From Bradyrhizobiaceae bacterium (GTDB taxonomy: Bacteria; Pseudomonadota; Alphaproteobacteria; Rhizobiales; Xanthobacteraceae), in assembly GCA_003963145.1 (NCBI GenBank), contig RXJJ01000013.1:89108-138805 (forward strand): DNA of 49,698 nucleotides. Direction: 5' to 3'. The position numbers and the translations under genes were made by a program. The notes under the pieces were generated by a model. That model was not told where the DNA came from. It searched no databases and saw only the letters and a program-made list of their open reading frames with translations. Position 1 is the first letter of the stretch, and every line of letters starts with the position of its first letter. Shown one piece after another: positions 1 through 8,887 of the stretch.

Positions 1-97
1 CCTGCGGCGTGTCCTATATTGGCCGTATCCGGGCCTGAACTTGGGCCTCGACTGGGGACTTTGTCTTGAAGGGGCGTGGGCCTGAAGGACATGCAGC

Positions 98-1009
98 ATG
101 AATCGCGCCTGGGCCGCCTCGCTTTCTGAATTCTGGCATTCCGCAAGCTTTCCCTTGTGGCTGACGATCATCGCGGCTGCCTTGTTCGCGGTGATCCTTG
201 TCATTACGCTGCTGCGCGCCGAGAAATCGGCCGCGAACGGCGCCCTGATCGTCATCACGCTTCTGGCCGTCGGCATCGCGGCGGTGGCGATGATGCGCTC
301 ATCCTCCGTCAGTAACGCTGCAAAGGACGCGAGCCGCCAGTCATTGCAGGTCGTCGCCGGACTGCCGGCGCTGTCCTGCCTCGATGGACTGGCGGGAGAA
401 GACGTTGAAACCGCCTGCGAGAAAGCGGTTTTTGCGTCTGCCGATTCGACGGCCGCCGCAGTCTCCTACGTCGCCGCCCAGATCAGCCGGCTGGCCTCCT
501 ATGGCAATGTCGCCGCCGCCGACAAGGTGATGACGCCGGAGTTGCAGGCGCTTCGGCGCGCGGTCGAACGCGATCGTTACGGCATTGTCGCGCATGTGCT
601 GACTGTTCGGGACGGCTGTAATCTGTCGGCCTGCGCGTTCTTCCAGTCGCTGACCAACACCGCCCAGATCTCGATCAACATGAGCGAGAAAGCCTATGAG
701 GGGTTTGTCGGCCAGTACATGCCGTCATGGAACGCGCCGGCTTCAGCTCCTGTTGCGACATCGGCGCTGCCGCCGAGCGTGCCGTCGGGAAAGACTTTGA
801 CGGGCGAATTCCCGGCAAGTTCGGCGTCGATCCCGCCGGTCAACATCATGACTCCGGAACCCGCGGCGGCGCCCCCAGCGCCGAAAACGGCGGAAGAGGG
901 ATCGCCGCGAACAAGCGGCGCGTCGGCGGCTAAAAAGCCTTCTGCACAGAAACCACGCGCGCAGGCACCCGCTTCGCTTGCGCCGCCGGCCGCGACTGAC
1001 GATAACTGA
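98..1009 (+). CDS. membrane protein of unknown function with Pro/Ala-rich C-terminal tail
   Basis: A 303-residue protein that I cannot assign to a named family. Two hydrophobic segments near the N-terminus (about residues 18-40 and 46-66) look like a membrane hairpin. A middle region of mixed helices (about 70-210) holds four cysteines (C95, C108, C175, C180), which could form two disulfides if it lies in the periplasm. The last 90 residues are rich in Pro, Ala and Ser, as in a flexible linker or wall-spanning tail. The start is the ATG at 98, preceded at 8 bases by GAAGGA; the nearby ATG at 91 is in another frame. It lies 27 bp before the DUF1489 gene and may be co-transcribed with it. The role is unknown. 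Confidence 0.75.
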   Translation: MNRAWAASLSEFWHSASFPLWLTIIAAALFAVILVITLLRAEKSAANGALIVITLLAVGIAAVAMMRSSSVSNAAKDASRQSLQVVAGLPALSCLDGLAGEDVETACEKAVFASADSTAAAVSYVAAQISRLASYGNVAAADKVMTPELQALRRAVERDRYGIVAHVLTVRDGCNLSACAFFQSLTNTAQISINMSEKAYEGFVGQYMPSWNAPASAPVATSALPPSVPSGKTLTGEFPASSASIPPVNIMTPEPAAAPPAPKTAEEGSPRTSGASAAKKPSAQKPRAQAPASLAPPAATDDN

Positions 1010-1036
1010 GCGTCTACACGTCCGGTTTTCTCTGTC

Positions 1037-1474
1037 ATGGCCCTCCATCTCGTCAAGCTCAGCGTCGGCGCGACCTCGGTCAAGGATCACCGGGACTGGG
1101 TGAACGAGCGGGTGAGGCAGGCCAAGGCCAAGGGCCTGCCAGCGCATCACATCCACATCACCCGGATAACGCCGAAGCGGGACGTGGAACTTCTCGACGG
1201 CGGTTCGATCTATTGGGTGATCCGGGGCGAGATTGCAGCCCGCCAGAAGCTGGTCGCCATCGAACCGTTCCGCGACAAGGACGGCATCGGCCGCTGCCGG
1301 CTTGTGATGCAGCCGAAACTGATCGGGGTGTCGCCACGCCCCATGCGTGCTTTTCAGGGGTGGCGCTATCTCGATCCCAAAAGCGCGCCGCCCGATCTTG
1401 GCAGCGCCGAAGCCAGCATTGCCCGCATGCCGGAGCCGATGAAGCGCGAACTGCGCGAACTCGGGCTGCTCTGA
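1037..1474 (+). CDS. DUF1489 family protein
   Basis: A 145-residue soluble protein that matches the DUF1489 family of alphaproteobacteria in length and sequence. It opens with MALHLVKLSVG and contains the central WVIRGEI and LVMQPKLIGVSPRPMRAFQG segments. No catalytic motif is obvious and the family has no established function. It has no signal peptide or membrane segment, so it should be cytosolic. It starts 27 bp after the upstream membrane-protein gene. It converges on panC with only 7 bases between the two stop codons, so there is no room for a dedicated terminator. Family recognition is from memory of the sequence pattern. Confidence 0.85.
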   Translation: MALHLVKLSVGATSVKDHRDWVNERVRQAKAKGLPAHHIHITRITPKRDVELLDGGSIYWVIRGEIAARQKLVAIEPFRDKDGIGRCRLVMQPKLIGVSPRPMRAFQGWRYLDPKSAPPDLGSAEASIARMPEPMKRELRELGLL

Positions 1475-1481
1475 GCGCTTT

Positions 1482-2333
1482 TCAAATCGCGATATTGTCG
1501 ATCAGCCGCGTGGTGCCGATCCGCGCCGCCACCAGCATGCGCGCGGGGCCTGCGCTTAAGTCCGTGATCGGCGCCAGCGTTTCGGCGTGGCGCGCCTCGA
1601 GATAATCGAGCTTGAAGCCGGCATCCTCGATCGCCTTCGCCGCCGCGCCGATCGCGGCCACGAACGCCTCACCTGCGCGGATGTTTTTGGACGCGGTTTT
1701 CATGGCGCGAAACAGGACAGGCGCGGCGCGTCGCTCGTCGGCGGACAGATAGACGTTGCGCGAGGACATAGCCAGGCCGTCGCGCTCGCGCACCACCGGC
1801 GCGCCGACGATGGAGACGCGAAGATCGAGGTCGCGGGCCATGCGCGTCACGACCTTCAGTTGCTGGTAGTCCTTCTGCCCGAAAATCGCGAAGTCCGGCC
1901 GCACCTGCGTGAACAGTTTTGCGACCACGGTGGCCACACCGCCGAAGAAATGAGGACGGAAGCGGTCTTCCAATCCAGCGACAGCGGGGCCTTCCGGCAC
2001 GATGCGCGTGGCGAAACCGTCCGGATACATCGTGTCCGTATCGGGGTTCCAAACAAGATCCACTTCTTCATCGCGCAGTTTTGCAAGATCGGTCTTCCAT
2101 GTACGCGGGTAGGAGGCGAAATCCTCGTGCGGAGCGAACTGCGCGGGGTTCACGAACACCGAGACAACCACGCGCTTGGCTCGCTTTTTTGCGAGGCGAA
2201 CCAGTGACACATGCCCGTCATGGAGCGCACCCATTGTAGGCACCAGCGCAATCGTTGCGCTGCGTTTCTTCAAGTCGTTGCAGGCGCGGTTAAGAGCAGG
2301 AATCGTGCGCGCGATCAGGGGTGCGTGGGACAT
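1482..2333 (-). CDS. panC: pantothenate synthetase
   Basis: Pantoate-beta-alanine ligase, which condenses pantoate and beta-alanine with ATP in the last step of pantothenate (vitamin B5, coenzyme A) synthesis in the cytosol. The 283-residue length is normal. The nucleotidyltransferase HIGH-type motif is at residues 32-41 ([10 protein letters not shown]). NPAQF at 62-66, FGQKDYQQ at 151-158 and the KMSKS-like MSSRN at 189-193 complete the ATP and pantoate sites. The ATG at 2333 follows GGATAAA. No panB lies beside it, so the pathway genes are dispersed here. The gap of about 195 bp to the divergent mipZ probably holds both promoters. Confidence 0.97.
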   Translation of the reverse strand: MSHAPLIARTIPALNRACNDLKKRSATIALVPTMGALHDGHVSLVRLAKKRAKRVVVSVFVNPAQFAPHEDFASYPRTWKTDLAKLRDEEVDLVWNPDTDTMYPDGFATRIVPEGPAVAGLEDRFRPHFFGGVATVVAKLFTQVRPDFAIFGQKDYQQLKVVTRMARDLDLRVSIVGAPVVRERDGLAMSSRNVYLSADERRAAPVLFRAMKTASKNIRAGEAFVAAIGAAAKAIEDAGFKLDYLEARHAETLAPITDLSAGPARMLVAARIGTTRLIDNIAI

Positions 2334-2528
2334 TTTATCCGTCTAAATGTGGATGCGGTTTCGCAAGTATATCCGATCGCCGGCGATCCTAGCCAATGGC
2401 TCCGCGACGTGCGAGGTCCTCGTCTCCTCAAAGGCGATCGGCTGGTTTTGCCGGTGCGAAAAGACGGATTGCGTATTTTACTTGACCCGCGGCCTGCATG
2501 ATTTGAAGATATCCACAGGGGTGATTTG

Positions 2529-3446
2529 ATGCTGTTGCAGGCGAATCCTGGGGCGCAGTCCGCGCACGTGATTGTGCTCGGCAATGAGAAGGGCGGGTCG
2601 GGCAAATCGACCACCGCGCTCCATGTGGCCGTCGCTTTGATGAAAGCGGGTCAGCGCGTCGCTACAATCGACCTGGATTGCCGCCAGCAAAGCTTCACCC
2701 GCTATATCGAGAATCGCAAAACCTGGGCTCAGCGCAGCGGAGTCGAACTGGAAATTCCCGATCATAGCTGCATCGCGATGGGTTCCAGCATGCAGATCGG
2801 CGAAAATGAATTGGCGGAGTTCACCCAATTTTCCGCCGCCGTCAACGCGACTGAAAAGACTCACGACTTCATCGTGATCGATACGCCGGGGACGGACAGC
2901 TATTTGATGCGTCTGGCGCATGCGATGGCCGACACCCTGGTGACGCCGCTGAACGACAGTTTTCTCGATTTCGACGTGCTCGGGACCATCGATCCGGCTA
3001 CCTATTCGGTCACGGGCGAAAGCCATTATTCGGTGATGGTAAGGGACGCGCGCAAACAGCGCAGAACACTGGATGGCGCCAGCACGGACTGGATCGTGGT
3101 GCGCAACCGCCTGTCGATGCTCGGTTCCCGCAACAAACAGCTGGTTGCGGAGGGGCTCGACCAGCTGGCATTCCGTCTTGGATTCAGGCCCGTCGACGGT
3201 TTCGCCGAGCGGGTGGTGTACCGGGAGTTCTTCCCTCGCGGCCTGACGGCCCTCGATGAACTCGATGAGGCCACCCTCGGCACGCGGCCGAACATGGCTC
3301 ACGTCACCGCACGCGAAGAGGTCACCAATCTTTTGCGCGATCTGCGCCTGCCTCTGGACGAACGAGGCCGCCGCCGCGCCGCAAACCGCGCCGAGTGGTT
3401 CGCCCATATCGACAAGCCGCTCGAAACCCACGATCTGATTGCTTGA
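2529..3446 (+). CDS. mipZ: division-site positioning ATPase MipZ (ParA/MinD family)
   Basis: A 305-residue P-loop ATPase of the ParA/MinD superfamily. The deviant Walker A motif KGGSGKST is at residues 21-28, with the signature lysine at 21. TIDLDCRQQSFTRYIENR follows and is typical of MipZ rather than ParA. In Caulobacter, MipZ binds ParB near the poles, forms a gradient and blocks FtsZ assembly away from midcell. I chose the ATG at 2529 over the in-frame TTG at 2526 because AGGGG lies 7 bases upstream of the ATG. No parAB genes are in the window, as expected for this stand-alone gene. The gene is divergent from panC. Confidence 0.95.
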   Translation: MLLQANPGAQSAHVIVLGNEKGGSGKSTTALHVAVALMKAGQRVATIDLDCRQQSFTRYIENRKTWAQRSGVELEIPDHSCIAMGSSMQIGENELAEFTQFSAAVNATEKTHDFIVIDTPGTDSYLMRLAHAMADTLVTPLNDSFLDFDVLGTIDPATYSVTGESHYSVMVRDARKQRRTLDGASTDWIVVRNRLSMLGSRNKQLVAEGLDQLAFRLGFRPVDGFAERVVYREFFPRGLTALDELDEATLGTRPNMAHVTAREEVTNLLRDLRLPLDERGRRRAANRAEWFAHIDKPLETHDLIA

Positions 3447-3697
3447 CGGCTCGGTAGCTGCTGCCGACGCAGACGGTTCCCGCAACTTATAGAGTCGTTA
3501 AGGAAGCCGCCAGCGTCATTAAATTCAGGAAAATTTTCCTGTGCGCCGCACAAAAGCCCTTGTGATCCGGGGCTTGCGCGCAGACATCATCATAAAATGA
3601 TGCAATGGGCAGAAAAGGAAACGTCATCGCCCTGTGATAAAGACCCTCGACAAGAAGCGCGGTTTGAAAAACACTACGCGATGACACCGGAACGAGG

Positions 3698-4540
3698 ATG
3701 AAACGAGTCCTGATCATCTGTCTGGCCCTGATCGCTGTCGGAATCGGCGGCTATTTCGGCGCGAGCAAATGGGCGATCCGGCACGAAACCTTCCATTTCT
3801 ACGATGCCGCGCGCAATCGTCCGATCGATGTGGACGTCGCGGTGAGACGCGATACCGAAATGAGGGCAAGGGCGGGCATGCTGGTCATGCCGGTCGCCAT
3901 CATCAATCACGGCAACACGGTCAAATTCACTGAATACTCGTTTCTCGCAAATCTTCTGGCGGCACGTGGCTATCTCGCCGTCAGCATTCAGCACGATCTG
4001 GCCAGCGATGCACCGTTGGTCACCAACAAGGGCGAGCTGTATGTCGGCCGCCAGCCGGTCTACGAACGCGGCGTTTCCAATATCATTTTTGTCCTGAACG
4101 CGCTTGCGAAGATTCAGCCCCACGCCGATTACGATCATCTGACCCTGATCGGTCATTCCAACGGCGGCGACATCTCGATGTATTTCGCCAAGGCGCATCC
4201 CGATCAGGTCAAGCGAGTTGTAACCCTGGATAATCTGCGCGTGCCGCTCGCGCAGGGCGCATTCAAGATTCTGTCCTTCCGCTCCAAGGATCCGAACTTT
4301 GTGGCGGATCCCGGTGTCGTTCCGAGCGACGAAATATGCCGCAAGTCCGGCATCACAGTGGTCAACACCGAGTATCAGCACACCCAGATGACCGATCACG
4401 GGCCGGATAAATTGAAGACCAGTATCGAGAACACGCTGGACAAGTTTTTGAATGACGACAGCGATCTGGCGCCCGTCACATCCGACGCGATCAATGTTCC
4501 GAAGCCGCCCGATGTGGTGGCGGGCAAACCCGCCGGTTGA
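3698..4540 (+). CDS. exported or membrane-anchored alpha/beta hydrolase
   Basis: A 280-residue protein with an N-terminal hydrophobic stretch (residues 4-20) that could be an uncleaved anchor or signal peptide, followed by an alpha/beta-hydrolase fold. The nucleophile elbow GHSNG is at 152-156 (Ser154), and INHGN at 70-73 fits the oxyanion-hole strand. H234 in MTDHGP is the likely catalytic histidine. The substrate cannot be read from the sequence; it may be an ester or lipid in the periplasm. The ATG at 3698 directly follows GGAACGAGG. The 250 bp upstream hold no convincing gene. It stands alone between mipZ and the small-protein/VWA cluster. Confidence 0.85.
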   Translation: MKRVLIICLALIAVGIGGYFGASKWAIRHETFHFYDAARNRPIDVDVAVRRDTEMRARAGMLVMPVAIINHGNTVKFTEYSFLANLLAARGYLAVSIQHDLASDAPLVTNKGELYVGRQPVYERGVSNIIFVLNALAKIQPHADYDHLTLIGHSNGGDISMYFAKAHPDQVKRVVTLDNLRVPLAQGAFKILSFRSKDPNFVADPGVVPSDEICRKSGITVVNTEYQHTQMTDHGPDKLKTSIENTLDKFLNDDSDLAPVTSDAINVPKPPDVVAGKPAG

Positions 4541-4680
4541 TGCATAAACCGGCGCGTGCTGCCGGTCAGACAAGCAGATTTGAGACAAAATACCTCATTC
4601 TGCCCGCTGATGTGCCATAATGGGATGTTGGCATATCACGTGCTTGGTTCACCGTTGGATGAACTTATGAGGTGATTAGA

Positions 4681-4875
4681 ATGGCTGACCTTCCGACCAA
4701 TACCCATCATGCTTCACCTTCGTTGGCGCCCCGCATGGACGCCAACGCCATCAATGCGATGAGCGACGATGAATGCGTGGCCCGGCTTACCGAGGCCATG
4801 GGACGCCACGACGATACCAAGCTCGACGAGATTGCCGCGCTGATCGGGCGGCTGGCTGTCTGCATCGAAATATAG
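4681..4875 (+). CDS. small hypothetical protein, 64 residues
   Basis: A short acidic reading frame that I do not recognise. The first 20 residues look disordered. Residues 22-62 are predicted to form helices (DANAINAMSDDE, then a Leu/Ala-rich segment ending IGRLAVCIEI). The ATG at 4681 is preceded by AGGTGA (4669-4674) at 6 bases, which favours it over the GTG at 4672. It precedes the VWA gene by about 100 bp on the same strand, so it may share a transcript with the VWA and J-domain genes. Good initiation signals and neighbour-like codon use support it as a real gene; its role is unknown. Confidence 0.6.
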   Translation: MADLPTNTHHASPSLAPRMDANAINAMSDDECVARLTEAMGRHDDTKLDEIAALIGRLAVCIEI

Positions 4876-4975
4876 GACGCGGGCTTTATTGATTTTGTCA
4901 GGGAAGGCCACGGACCTTCTATTGACCGTTTTGTTTCCGGCTTCCACATAGGACTCGTACCGATTGCGGGTGACT

Positions 4976-5725
4976 ATGCCGGGTAATTCTTCCGACTCGA
5001 AAACACAGGCGCCGATTCCTCGCGGCGCGACGTCGTCTTTGGTGGACGACCACCAATCGTCGGCTTCCGATATTTCCGCTTTTGTCGCCAAGGCGCGCGC
5101 GCTGGCGCCGAAGAGAAGCGGCAGCAACGGACGCCTGGTGTTCGCGCTCGATGCCACCATGAGCCGGCAGCCGACCTGGGACATGGCCTGCCGGCTGCAA
5201 GCCGACATGTTTCGTGAAGCGGGCAATATCGGCGGCCTCGATGTGAGGCTGGTTTACTTTCGCGGCCTTAATGAATGCCGCGCGAGTCCCTGGATTTCGG
5301 ACACAGGACAGCTCGCACGGCTGATGAGCAGAATTCATGTCGAGGGCGGCCACACCCAGATCGGGCGTGTCCTCGGCGAGACGCGGCGCGAGGCAGTGAA
5401 AGAGGGCGTTCGCGCGCTGGTTTTCGTCGGCGATGCGATGGAGGAAAATCTCGACGACCTCTGCGCCAGAGCCGGCGAACTGGGATTGTTGAAAGTGCCG
5501 TGCTTCATGTTTCAGGAAGGCGGCGATCCCGTTGCCGAGAATGCCTTTCGTGAGATCGCGCGGCTGTCCGGAGGGGCCTGGTGCCGCTTCGACCCGGGAG
5601 CCGCGGCCCAGCTTCGTGAATTGTTGCGCGCGGTCGCGGCCTACGCTGCGGGCGGCCGCGAGGCGCTGGCGCGGTTGTCGCAGACCGAGCGCGGCGCTTC
5701 CGCGCTGCTCACACAACTGCGATAA
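4976..5725 (+). CDS. VWA-domain protein
   Basis: A 249-residue protein with a von Willebrand A fold. The metal-ion-dependent adhesion motif is DATMS, with D59, T61 and S63. Later conserved positions are the Thr in GGHTQIGR and the Asp in VFVGDAMEEN. The first 35 residues look disordered, and there is no signal peptide or membrane segment, so it is probably cytosolic. VWA proteins of this type often act as partners or scaffolds for chaperones and AAA ATPases. The next gene, 30 bp downstream, encodes a membrane-anchored J-domain protein, which fits that idea but does not prove it. In-frame TTG (4964) and GTG (4970) codons are alternative starts; I prefer the ATG with GCGGG 5 bases upstream. Confidence 0.8.
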   Translation: MPGNSSDSKTQAPIPRGATSSLVDDHQSSASDISAFVAKARALAPKRSGSNGRLVFALDATMSRQPTWDMACRLQADMFREAGNIGGLDVRLVYFRGLNECRASPWISDTGQLARLMSRIHVEGGHTQIGRVLGETRREAVKEGVRALVFVGDAMEENLDDLCARAGELGLLKVPCFMFQEGGDPVAENAFREIARLSGGAWCRFDPGAAAQLRELLRAVAAYAAGGREALARLSQTERGASALLTQLR

Positions 5726-5755
5726 TGGATCACCTCGGTTTGAGAGCCTGAAACC

Positions 5756-6493
5756 ATGCCGACCCTGATCGCAGGCGTTGTTGCCATTGCGCTGATTTAT
5801 GCCGCGCTCAATGTCATCAGGGGCGCGGACCCGAAATTTCTCGCGCGCCTTATCAGGACCGGCGGTGGCATCCTGACGCTGGCTTTTGCCGCGTTTATCG
5901 GGGTGCGTGGCGAGATTGCCGTCGCACTTCCGATCGCGGTGTTCGGCGCCGGGCTTCTCGGCTGGTCGCCGTTCGGCACCTCGATCGGTTCAGCCTGGGG
6001 CAACTGGAGCGGACGTACCCGCAAATCAAACGGGCAGAAATCCGAAGTACGGTCCAAGTTTATACAGATGACGCTCGACCACGACACCGGTGTGCTTGAG
6101 GGGCGTCTGACGGCCGGCCCCGAAGCGGGGCGCTCGCTCGGCGAGTTCACGCTCGACCAGCTGCTTGCCCTTGGCCGGGGCTTCGACGACGAGAGCCGGG
6201 CCCTTCTGGAAAGTTATCTTGACCGCCAGTTTTCCGGATGGCGTGAGCACGCGCAGGACGCAACGGCAGGAGGGCGTCGCGGCGAGTTCGGCAGCGCGCC
6301 GCCTAGCGGCAAAATGACGGCGGAGGAGGCGTATCAGATCCTGGGCTTGCAGCGGGGCGCCGGGCGCGACGAGATCAGCCGGGCTCACCGCGGACTCATG
6401 AAGAAACTTCATCCCGACCAGGGGGGGTCGACGTACCTCGCGGCCCGGGTCAATGAGGCCAAGGACACTCTTCTTCGCACGCATCGCAACTAA
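5756..6493 (+). CDS. membrane-anchored J-domain (DnaJ-like) protein
   Basis: A 245-residue protein with two or three hydrophobic segments in the first 70 residues (about 4-22, 37-50 and 53-70) and a C-terminal J domain (about 187-243). The J domain keeps the HPD tripeptide (219-221, in LHPDQGG) needed to stimulate Hsp70 ATPase, so it should recruit DnaK to the inner membrane. It lacks the Gly/Phe-rich and zinc-finger regions of DnaJ, so it is a type III J-protein. The topology, with the J domain presumably in the cytosol, is inferred. It starts 30 bp after the VWA gene and is very likely co-transcribed with it. Its client is unknown; the VWA protein is the first candidate. Confidence 0.85.
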   Translation: MPTLIAGVVAIALIYAALNVIRGADPKFLARLIRTGGGILTLAFAAFIGVRGEIAVALPIAVFGAGLLGWSPFGTSIGSAWGNWSGRTRKSNGQKSEVRSKFIQMTLDHDTGVLEGRLTAGPEAGRSLGEFTLDQLLALGRGFDDESRALLESYLDRQFSGWREHAQDATAGGRRGEFGSAPPSGKMTAEEAYQILGLQRGAGRDEISRAHRGLMKKLHPDQGGSTYLAARVNEAKDTLLRTHRN

Positions 6494-6658
6494 CTCCACG
6501 CAACAAAACGCTTCGCTTGCGAGCGGCTTTCCTTCTTCTCTGCGAGATGCCCCGGTGGCGCCCGCCGTTGTCCGGCGTGGTCGATCGTGTGCTTAAGGTT
6601 TTAGAGACCAAACCTTGAAAAAAGGTTTTCAACCCGGCTTTTCGGACAGGCAAAGCAA

Positions 6659-6685
6659 AACGCCCGCGACAGGGTCGCGGGCGTT
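6659..6685 (-). terminator. intrinsic terminator of the D,D-carboxypeptidase gene
   Basis: A perfect 12-bp inverted repeat (6659-6670 with 6674-6685) with a 3-base AGG loop. It lies 21 bases beyond the minus-strand stop codon at 6707. On the minus strand the stem runs into TTTTGCTTTG, a moderate U-tract. Confidence 0.8.
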
Positions 6686-6706
6686 CCAACGAGGCGGGAA
6701 TCTTTT

Positions 6707-8611
6707 TTAATTCTTGATGGCGATGCAGCTGATGTCCGAACGTTTCAGCGTGCGGCAGACAGCCTCGGCGGAGTCCTGATCGAGGCCGGCGAAGCGGGCG
6801 CGATAAAGCGTTTTGTTGCCTTTCGCGACGGTCTCGGTGAACTGGTCGGCGCGGCCGAGCAGTTTGCCGGCGCTGCCGCGCGCCGCTTCAAGGCGCTGCA
6901 AGGCTTCGCTTTCGCTTTCCAGCGCGCCGACCTGGATGATCCACCCACTGCGGATGGGGGCGGCTTTGATGGCGCTGGTCTGCTGGACGGCATCGGGTTG
7001 CGGCGCGGGCGACAAGGCGGCGACGCGTTGCGCGGGAGGCGATTCAAGAGCCTGAGCCTGTGCCCCGAGCGTGGTTGGTGGTGCGCCGCGTCCGGCTTCG
7101 GCATAGGCCAGCGTTGCAGGTGTGGGAGCTTGCGAGGGCGCATAGCCGATCGAACCCTGGCCCATGCCCGGCGAATTGTGTGACACCACGATGGGTATCG
7201 GCGCCGGGAAGGACGGAGTGGCGTTCGCCGTTCGCGGTGTTTCGGCGGCGCGTGCCGGTGCGCGCTGTGTATCGACACCTGCATCGCGCACGGGAATGGC
7301 GCTGGTGGCGGCCGGCGCAGCGAGGGGCTTGGGCTCGGCGGCGGACGCAAGCTTTGTGCCGTTCATGCGGACTTGCACCGTTTTCACGCGCACTGGAGTC
7401 ATCGGTTCGGCGGAACCGGGCACCGCCGCCAGCGGCGCGGCGATCACGCCACTCGTCAGCGGAGCAGGTGCGGAGTTTTGCGGTGGTTGAGATGAGGTTT
7501 CTGTGGCCATCGGCATTGGCTTGGCAGTGGGGACCGGCGCGCGAGGCGCGGGGACTGGCACGGGCACCGCGTCGGGAGCGGCGGACGCCGTCTGAATCGC
7601 ACCCTGGACCTGCACCGTGGCTTGTGTCGGAGCCGTGCGAGACGGCGTGTCATCTTCAGAGGTACTGGCGACGCGGGACTCGCCGGCATTGCGTTCGGTA
7701 ATCGCCGCGACGGTGCGTCGGGTCGAGGCTTCGTCGAGATGCTCGGCGAGCAGGTTGCGCATGATCGCATCGCGCGATCCGCCGCTGCGTCCGCCCATCA
7801 CCACGCCGACCAGAAAGCGGTTACCGCGATGCATGGAAGTGACAAGGTTGAAGCCGGAAGCACGGGTGTAGCCGGTCTTGATGCCGTCCACACCGTCGAC
7901 ATGACCGAGCAGTTTGTTGTGATTGCGGATCGAAGTGCCGCGCCAGTTGAAGGCTTCGGTCGAGAAATAACGATAATATTTCGGGAAGCGGTCCTGGATC
8001 GCGCGGCCCAGTGTCGCCTGATCGCGCGCGGTGGTGATCTGGTCGTCATCGGGAAGACCTGACGCATTCACATAAGTGGTCTTGCTCATGCCAAGCGCGC
8101 GCGCCTTGCGCGTCATCAGCTTGGCAAAATCGTCCTCGCTGCCGCCGATGGCTTCGGCGATGACCACGGCGGCGTCATTCGCCGAGCGGGTGACGATGCC
8201 CTTGATTGCGTCCTCGACGCGGATCGACTGGCCGGGCCGCAGTCCGAGTTTGGTCGGCGCCTGCTCGGATGCGTGTTCCGACACGTTAAGAGAGGTATCC
8301 AGCCTGAGCTTGCCGGTCTCGAGTTTCTCGAACAGCATATAAAGCGTCATGATCTTGGTCAGCGACGCGGGATGGCGCGGACTGTCGGCGCTGGTCGCCT
8401 GAAGGGTCGCACCCGAATTGGCATCGACAATGATCGAGGCAAAGGCCGGACTGTAGCTCGAGCGCTCGACGTGATGGCTGCTGTGATGACGGTAATGGCG
8501 GCGCCGTGCGTCGGCGCGGTCGGTGGTGCAGATCACGCCGACGGAAACGACAGCGAGCCCCAAAAAGATGCAGCGTACGGCCTTGTTGGCCGCCGATTTG
8601 CCACCGATCAT
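6707..8611 (-). CDS. D-alanyl-D-alanine carboxypeptidase (PBP5/6 type) with C-terminal SPOR domain
   Basis: A 634-residue serine peptidase that trims the terminal D-Ala from peptidoglycan stem peptides in the periplasm. It has a signal peptide (about residues 11-35), then a His/Arg-rich stretch. The penicillin-binding motifs are SLTK (nucleophile S83, K86), SAN (143-145) and KTG (245-247). A long low-complexity Pro/Ala-rich linker (about 300-550) leads to a SPOR domain in the last 80 residues (GWIIQVGALESESEALQRL onward). SPOR domains bind glycan stripped of stem peptides at the septum. The combination points to septal or envelope remodelling. The S11-family core is certain; the exact paralogue (dacA, dacC or dacF type) is not. 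A clear terminator follows. Confidence 0.95.
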   Translation of the reverse strand: MIGGKSAANKAVRCIFLGLAVVSVGVICTTDRADARRRHYRHHSSHHVERSSYSPAFASIIVDANSGATLQATSADSPRHPASLTKIMTLYMLFEKLETGKLRLDTSLNVSEHASEQAPTKLGLRPGQSIRVEDAIKGIVTRSANDAAVVIAEAIGGSEDDFAKLMTRKARALGMSKTTYVNASGLPDDDQITTARDQATLGRAIQDRFPKYYRYFSTEAFNWRGTSIRNHNKLLGHVDGVDGIKTGYTRASGFNLVTSMHRGNRFLVGVVMGGRSGGSRDAIMRNLLAEHLDEASTRRTVAAITERNAGESRVASTSEDDTPSRTAPTQATVQVQGAIQTASAAPDAVPVPVPAPRAPVPTAKPMPMATETSSQPPQNSAPAPLTSGVIAAPLAAVPGSAEPMTPVRVKTVQVRMNGTKLASAAEPKPLAAPAATSAIPVRDAGVDTQRAPARAAETPRTANATPSFPAPIPIVVSHNSPGMGQGSIGYAPSQAPTPATLAYAEAGRGAPPTTLGAQAQALESPPAQRVAALSPAPQPDAVQQTSAIKAAPIRSGWIIQVGALESESEALQRLEAARGSAGKLLGRADQFTETVAKGNKTLYRARFAGLDQDSAEAVCRTLKRSDISCIAIKN

Positions 8612-8786
8612 GAACTTCCCCGTCCAGTTCCCAGATCAATCGCCTCGTTCTGAGGCCAAATTTGGTCGGCGCGCAGCCTGACTTTTCAAGGCTGGGTCGT
8701 CCTTGCGATGCCGTCACCGCCGACACTCCCGGCGGAACTTCGAGTTCCCGCTAAGAGATTGGCGGATATGCCTTTTCGGGGACCTC

Positions 8787-8818
8787 ACGGTATTCCCGAG
8801 GGCACAGGGAATCACCGT
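8787..8818. other. imperfect inverted repeat in the dac-phasin intergenic region
   Basis: The 390-bp gap between the carboxypeptidase start (8611, minus) and the phasin start (9002, plus) holds no convincing gene. It contains an 11-bp inverted repeat: 8787-8797 pairs with 8807-8818, with C8813 bulged and a 9-base loop. No T-run follows on either strand, so it does not look like a terminator. It could be an operator or an RNA hairpin. Confidence 0.4.
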
Positions 8819-8887
8819 AAGGGGCCGGGGTTTCCAAAAGATTAACGAACCGTTTCCCGTATCTGCCGGTTTTATGGACAATTTTTA

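Noticed and set aside
2478-3485. 335-residue minus-strand reading frame opposite mipZ
   Set aside because: MipZ has an unambiguous P-loop and ribosome site; the opposite frame has neither domain nor start signal.
3487-3717. 76-residue minus-strand frame in the gap before the alpha/beta hydrolase gene
   Set aside because: It overlaps the hydrolase start, has no ribosome site and no family resemblance.
4548-4566. ACCGGC / GCCGGT hairpin just after the hydrolase gene
   Set aside because: Only a 6-bp stem with no T-run; common by chance in GC-rich DNA.
6610-6628. AAACCTT / AAGGTTT hairpin after the J-domain gene
   Set aside because: The 7-bp AT-rich stem has no T-run on the plus strand and is weak; not called as a terminator.
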